DNA of 64,000 nucleotides from JANNWF01 sp038205755 (GTDB taxonomy: Bacteria > Pseudomonadota > Gammaproteobacteria > Xanthomonadales > Xanthomonadaceae). The DNA is taken from positions 1-64,000 of the forward strand of contig JBBRBN010000004.1 of NCBI GenBank assembly GCA_038205755.1, written 5' to 3'. Numbering within the stretch: the first letter of the stretch is position 1; each line of letters starts with the position of its first letter. A model generated the notes under the pieces. The model saw only the letters and a list, made by a program, of their open reading frames with translations, had not been told where the DNA came from and searched no databases. Both the position numbers and the translations under genes were made by a program. Positions 60,983 through 64,000 of the stretch are shown here, in pieces.

Positions 60983-61918
60983 TCAATGGGCGCCTGCGGC
61001 AGGGTCACTGCCTCCGCCACCGAACAGCTGACCAAGATCGATCCGGTCGAACCGGTAGCGCTGGCCACACATTTCACAGGCGATTTCGGCCGCCTGGTCT
61101 GGCTGGCCAGAGGCTGCCGCCAACGCCTCGTCTGGCCCCAGCTGCAGCAGCACGCTGGCAACGCGCTCGCGCGAGCACGAGCAGCCAAAGCGCAGCGGCT
61201 GGGTGCCGAGCAGGCGCACGCCGTCCTCGTGATAGAGACGCAGCAGCAGCTCCATCGGGTCCGATCCCAGCAGCTCGTCGGCGCCCAAGGTCTCGAACAG
61301 CGCCTGGGCGCGCGTCCAACCATCGACATCGCGGCTTTCGCCGGGCAGTTGCTGGAGCATCAGACCGGCTGCATGGTCGTGGTCGGCGGCGAGAAGGACG
61401 CGGGTTGGCAGCTGTTCTGACTGCGCGAAATAGCCTTCGAAGGCGCGGTCGAGGCGTTCGCTGTCGAGGCCGACCAGGCCCTGATAGCGCGTGCTGTCGG
61501 TAGCTCCGGGCGGCAGAGTGTCGATGGTGATCGCCAATAGCGCGTCGCGGCCGAAATCCCGCGGCGTGAGGAGGTCGGGCAGCGGGTCGTTCCAGAGCGC
61601 GATGCCGCGCAGGCTGCCGCTGCTGGAGTACTCCGAGAACAGCGTGCGCAGCGCGCCGGTGCCCTTGATCTGGATGCCCAGCCGCCCATGAATCTTGCTG
61701 TGCCCGCTGAACAGCGCCGCAGCGGCCACCGTCTGGCCGAGCAGATCGCGCACCGCAGCCGGGTAGGCGTTGCGTTGCGCGATACTGCGCCAAGCGTCGC
61801 CAAGCTGGACCAGCACGCCGCGCACACCGGAGCGCTCGATGATGAAGCGCAGCAGTCCGTCGGAGTGAAGCGGCGGTGACGGGATCACCGGCCCCACCCG
61901 CCAGCTTGCGCCGCGCAT
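60983..61918 (-). CDS. hslO: Redox-regulated chaperone Hsp33
   Basis: The 311-residue protein has the Hsp33 fold and the C-terminal zinc/redox motif CSCSRERV with CEMCGQRYRF, four Cys that form disulfides on oxidation and switch on chaperone activity. ATG 61918 is used (M-R-G-A-S-W); an ATG at 61951 is also in frame. It is convergent with the GGDEF-EAL gene (16-nt gap) and divergent from mtgA. Confidence 0.95.
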   Translation of the reverse strand: MRGASWRVGPVIPSPPLHSDGLLRFIIERSGVRGVLVQLGDAWRSIAQRNAYPAAVRDLLGQTVAAAALFSGHSKIHGRLGIQIKGTGALRTLFSEYSSSGSLRGIALWNDPLPDLLTPRDFGRDALLAITIDTLPPGATDSTRYQGLVGLDSERLDRAFEGYFAQSEQLPTRVLLAADHDHAAGLMLQQLPGESRDVDGWTRAQALFETLGADELLGSDPMELLLRLYHEDGVRLLGTQPLRFGCSCSRERVASVLLQLGPDEALAAASGQPDQAAEIACEMCGQRYRFDRIDLGQLFGGGGSDPAAGAH

Positions 61919-62073
61919 GGTTCGGGAATGCTGTTCAGACAGGCGGCGCACATGGCTGGCTCACGAATTGGAAAGTCGGAAGTATCCCAGAGCGGGCGCC
62001 GGCACCGCGTGTTGCCGCATCGCAGCTGTTGCGGCGGACTTGCTGCGCCACGCCACTGCGGGGCTGGCGGCTG

Positions 62074-62823
62074 ATGCGCCCTGCAATCAAGGCAGCGGCG
62101 CGCAGCCGGCCAGCCGGCTGGCGCCGTTTGCTGCGCCTGCTGCCGATCCTGTTCTTTGTGCCGCTGCTGTTCAGCGTGCTGCAGGTGCTCGCGCTGCGCT
62201 GGCTGGAGCCGCCAACCAGCATGATGATGATTGAGCGCGGATTCGAACTGCGCGCCCAGAATCGCCCGGACACGCTGGATTTCCGCTGGCGCGACTGGGA
62301 CGAGCTGTCGTCGGCTCTGGCGATAGCCGTGGTGGCCGCCGAGGATCAGCGCTTTCCGCAGCACCAGGGCTTTGACACCGAGGCGATCCGCGAGGCCTGG
62401 TCGCGCTACCGGCAGGGCGGTCGTTCGCTGCGCGGTGGCTCGACCCTGTCGCAGCAGGTGGCCAAGAACCTGTTCCTGTGGAGCGGCCGCAGCTGGCTGC
62501 GCAAGGCGTGCGAGGCCTGGTACACGGTGCTGATCGAAGCGCTGTGGTCGAAGCAGCGGATTCTCGAGGTCTATCTGAATATCGCCGAGTTCGGGGACGG
62601 CGTGTATGGCGCAGAAGCCGCCGCGCAGCGCTTCCTGGGCACCTCGGCCCGGGGGCTGACTGCCGTCCAGGCGGCGCGCATGGCGGCGGTTCTGCCCAGC
62701 CCACGGCGCTATTCGGTGGCCGCGCCGGGAGCCTACGTGCGGCGCCGTGCGGCCTGGATCGAAACGCAGGTGCAACAGCTTGGAGGCGCCGGCTACCTGC
62801 TTTCGGCTGCGCCGGCGGAGTGA
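62074..62823 (+). CDS. mtgA: Monofunctional peptidoglycan glycosyltransferase MtgA
   Basis: A 249-residue protein (E. coli MtgA 242) with an N-terminal membrane anchor (about 20-42) and a GT51 domain. The catalytic Glu is in AAEDQRFPQHQGFD, and GGSTLSQQVAKNLFL and KQRILEVYLNIAEFG follow. It polymerises lipid II into glycan strands. ATG 62074 begins just before the membrane anchor. Confidence 0.94.
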   Translation: MRPAIKAAARSRPAGWRRLLRLLPILFFVPLLFSVLQVLALRWLEPPTSMMMIERGFELRAQNRPDTLDFRWRDWDELSSALAIAVVAAEDQRFPQHQGFDTEAIREAWSRYRQGGRSLRGGSTLSQQVAKNLFLWSGRSWLRKACEAWYTVLIEALWSKQRILEVYLNIAEFGDGVYGAEAAAQRFLGTSARGLTAVQAARMAAVLPSPRRYSVAAPGAYVRRRAAWIETQVQQLGGAGYLLSAAPAE

Positions 62824-62871
62824 GCGGCCAGCTCGGGTAGCATGGCCGGCCGGGCACATCGAAGGTATTTC

Positions 62872-63921
62872 ATGGCGCAGTCGCTGGCGGTGGTGGTTCC
62901 CGCCTACAACGAGGCGGAAGTGCTGGCGCGTTTCCACGCGCGGCTGGCTGCTGTGCTGGACGGGCTGAGTCTCGACAGCAGCGTGATCTACGTGGACGAC
63001 GGCAGTCGTGATGCCACCTGGCAGATCATGGCCGCGCTGGCTGCCGCCGACCCGCGGGTGCGGGCGATCCGACTGAGTCGCAACTTTGGCAAGGAGCTGG
63101 CGCTGACTGCGGGACTGGACGCAGCCGATGCCGACGCGGTCATCGTGATCGATGCCGATCTGCAGGATCCGCCTGAGTTGATTCCAGATTTCATTGCGCG
63201 CTGGCAGGAGGGCTTCGACGTGGTGTTCGGAACCCGCCTGGCGCGGGACGGCGAGTCGTGGCTGAAACGGACGTCGGCGGCGGCGTTCTACCGGGTGATG
63301 GCGCGCCTGTCATCGACCCCGATTCCGGCCGACACCGGCGACTACCGTCTGCTGTCGCGGCCGGCGATCAACGCGCTGCGCGGGGTGCGCGAGCGCCACC
63401 GTTTCATGAAGGGCCTGTTCGCCTGGGTTGGCTTTCGACAGTGCGAGCTGCCCTTTCGGCGTGACGCCCGCCAGGCCGGACTGAGCAAGTTCAACTACTG
63501 GAAGCTGTGGAACTTCGCGCTTGATGGCATCACTTCGTTTTCTACCGTACCGCTGCGGCTGGCGACCTATGTCGGGCTGGTTACCGCCGCACTGGCCTTC
63601 ACCTACGGCACATGGACCCTGCTGAAGACCCTGCTGTGGGGCGATCCCGTCGCCGGCTACCCGTCGCTGATGTCGGTGGTGCTGTTTCTTGGAGGCGTGC
63701 AGCTGGTGGCGCTGGGCATCATTGGCGAGTACCTCGGCCGCCTGTTCGACGAGGTCAAGCAGCGGCCGCTGTATCTGATCCAGCAACGCTGTGGCGGCGG
63801 CCCGTCTGCCGCCGTCGGGGACGCCCGGGATGTGCGTCGACTGGCGAGCGGTCTATTATCGGCAACGGTCAGTCCAACGGGAGAAGACGATGCGCACAGT
63901 CAACCAGCTGCTCGATGGTAA
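62872..63921 (+). CDS. GtrB/DPM1-like family 2 glycosyltransferase
   Basis: A 349-residue protein with a GT2 catalytic domain (VVVPAYNEAEVLARF, YVDDGSRDATW, DADLQDPPELI near 95) and two C-terminal membrane helices (about 225-250 and 265-290), as in GtrB/ArnC/YfdH that use UDP- or dTDP-sugars and undecaprenyl phosphate. A GAAGGT box precedes ATG 62872. A Ser/Arg-rich C-terminal tail extends over the start of the next gene by 32 nt. Product and acceptor are unknown. Confidence 0.9.
   Translation: MAQSLAVVVPAYNEAEVLARFHARLAAVLDGLSLDSSVIYVDDGSRDATWQIMAALAAADPRVRAIRLSRNFGKELALTAGLDAADADAVIVIDADLQDPPELIPDFIARWQEGFDVVFGTRLARDGESWLKRTSAAAFYRVMARLSSTPIPADTGDYRLLSRPAINALRGVRERHRFMKGLFAWVGFRQCELPFRRDARQAGLSKFNYWKLWNFALDGITSFSTVPLRLATYVGLVTAALAFTYGTWTLLKTLLWGDPVAGYPSLMSVVLFLGGVQLVALGIIGEYLGRLFDEVKQRPLYLIQQRCGGGPSAAVGDARDVRRLASGLLSATVSPTGEDDAHSQPAARW
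63854..63859 (+). promoter_or_regulatory. Probable -10 box of the CBS-domain gene
   Basis: TATTAT (5 of 6) lies 30 nt before the ATG at 63890, inside the end of the glycosyltransferase gene; the -35 is poor. Confidence 0.35.
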
Positions 63922-64000
63922 GGGTAGGCAGATCATTGCGATCGCTCCTTCCGCCCCCGTACTGGAGGCGATCCGGCTGATGGCCGAGCACGGGGTCGGT
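63890..64000 (+). CDS. CBS-domain protein, N-terminus (runs off the window)
   Basis: ATG 63890 follows a GGGAG box and opens a frame MRTVNQLLDGKGRQIIAIAP then APVLEAIRLMAEHGVG, the start of the first CBS domain of small CBS-pair proteins (which bind adenosyl nucleotides). It overlaps the end of the glycosyltransferase gene. Only about 37 residues are visible. Confidence 0.75.
   Translation, partial: MRTVNQLLDGKGRQIIAIAPSAPVLEAIRLMAEHGVG

Overview
This is 64 kb of GC-rich, densely packed chromosomal DNA from a free-living, aerobic Gram-negative bacterium. Gene content points to Gammaproteobacteria, probably the Xanthomonadales/Lysobacterales: TamA/TamB, two-subunit GlyQ/GlyS, RdgC, TtcA, a FadE-type acyl-CoA dehydrogenase, YbdG-type MscS, GTP-dependent PEPCK and HslO. 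Start codons include several GTGs in 4-nt GTGA/ATGA overlaps. Taxonomy is inferred from family knowledge, not from a marker gene search. No rRNA, tRNA, CRISPR array, prophage or intact insertion sequence was seen.

Layout. 1-7.6 kb: the edge of a patatin-like gene, a WYL regulator, and a four-gene operon for a membrane-bound molybdenum-iron-sulfur enzyme of the SoeABC (sulfite-oxidising) type, with an SLC13-type anion transporter inserted between the first and second enzyme genes. 7.7-15.3 kb: DUF481 outer-membrane protein, YdcH-like protein, ttcA-rdgC-metallopeptidase, hemH with an alpha/beta hydrolase, and two secreted proteins. 15.3-25.7 kb: a 160-bp inverted-repeat element, tatABC, glyQS and tamAB. 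25.9-35.7 kb: a lipoprotein and the whole aa3-type cytochrome oxidase locus (DUF2244, coxB, coxA, a 39-residue protein, cox11, coxC, DUF2909, surf1, a thioredoxin-like protein, ctaA, ctaB). 35.7-36.5 kb: a degenerate stretch without an intact gene. 36.5-44.6 kb: SDR, M28 peptidase, dnaG-yqeY-rpsU, then divergent tsaD-folB-folK and, beyond a cluster of repeats, a FolM-like reductase. 44.7-54.1 kb: MscS channel, MidA-like methyltransferase, DUF4442 thioesterase, a hydrolase-fadE operon divergent from a TetR regulator, and pckG. 54.2-64 kb: ECF sigma/anti-sigma/DUF4097 cassette, an outer-membrane-like protein, a triple-GAF GGDEF-EAL protein, hslO, mtgA, a GtrB-like glycosyltransferase and the start of a CBS-domain gene.

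How the genes fit together. The main themes are aerobic respiration (oxidase structural genes with copper and heme A assembly factors, plus the Soe-like enzyme feeding the quinone pool), the cell envelope (Tat, TamAB, MtgA, lipoproteins, outer-membrane proteins) and fatty acid breakdown leading to gluconeogenesis (TetR-fadE next to pckG).

The most unusual sequence signal is a pair of ungapped 160-bp intergenic elements at 15312 and 43594 in opposite orientation. They share terminal inverted repeats, an inner 19-bp hairpin with paired compensatory changes, and a perfect palindrome. I do not recognise this family; it looks like a structured mobile or regulatory repeat. Other points of interest are the transporter inside the soe operon, a 14-bp palindrome abutting the fadE promoter, -10 boxes 6-7 nt from start codons suggesting leaderless mRNAs, an in-frame 12-bp tandem repeat in tamB, and a truncated FolK that has lost part of its usual active-site motif.
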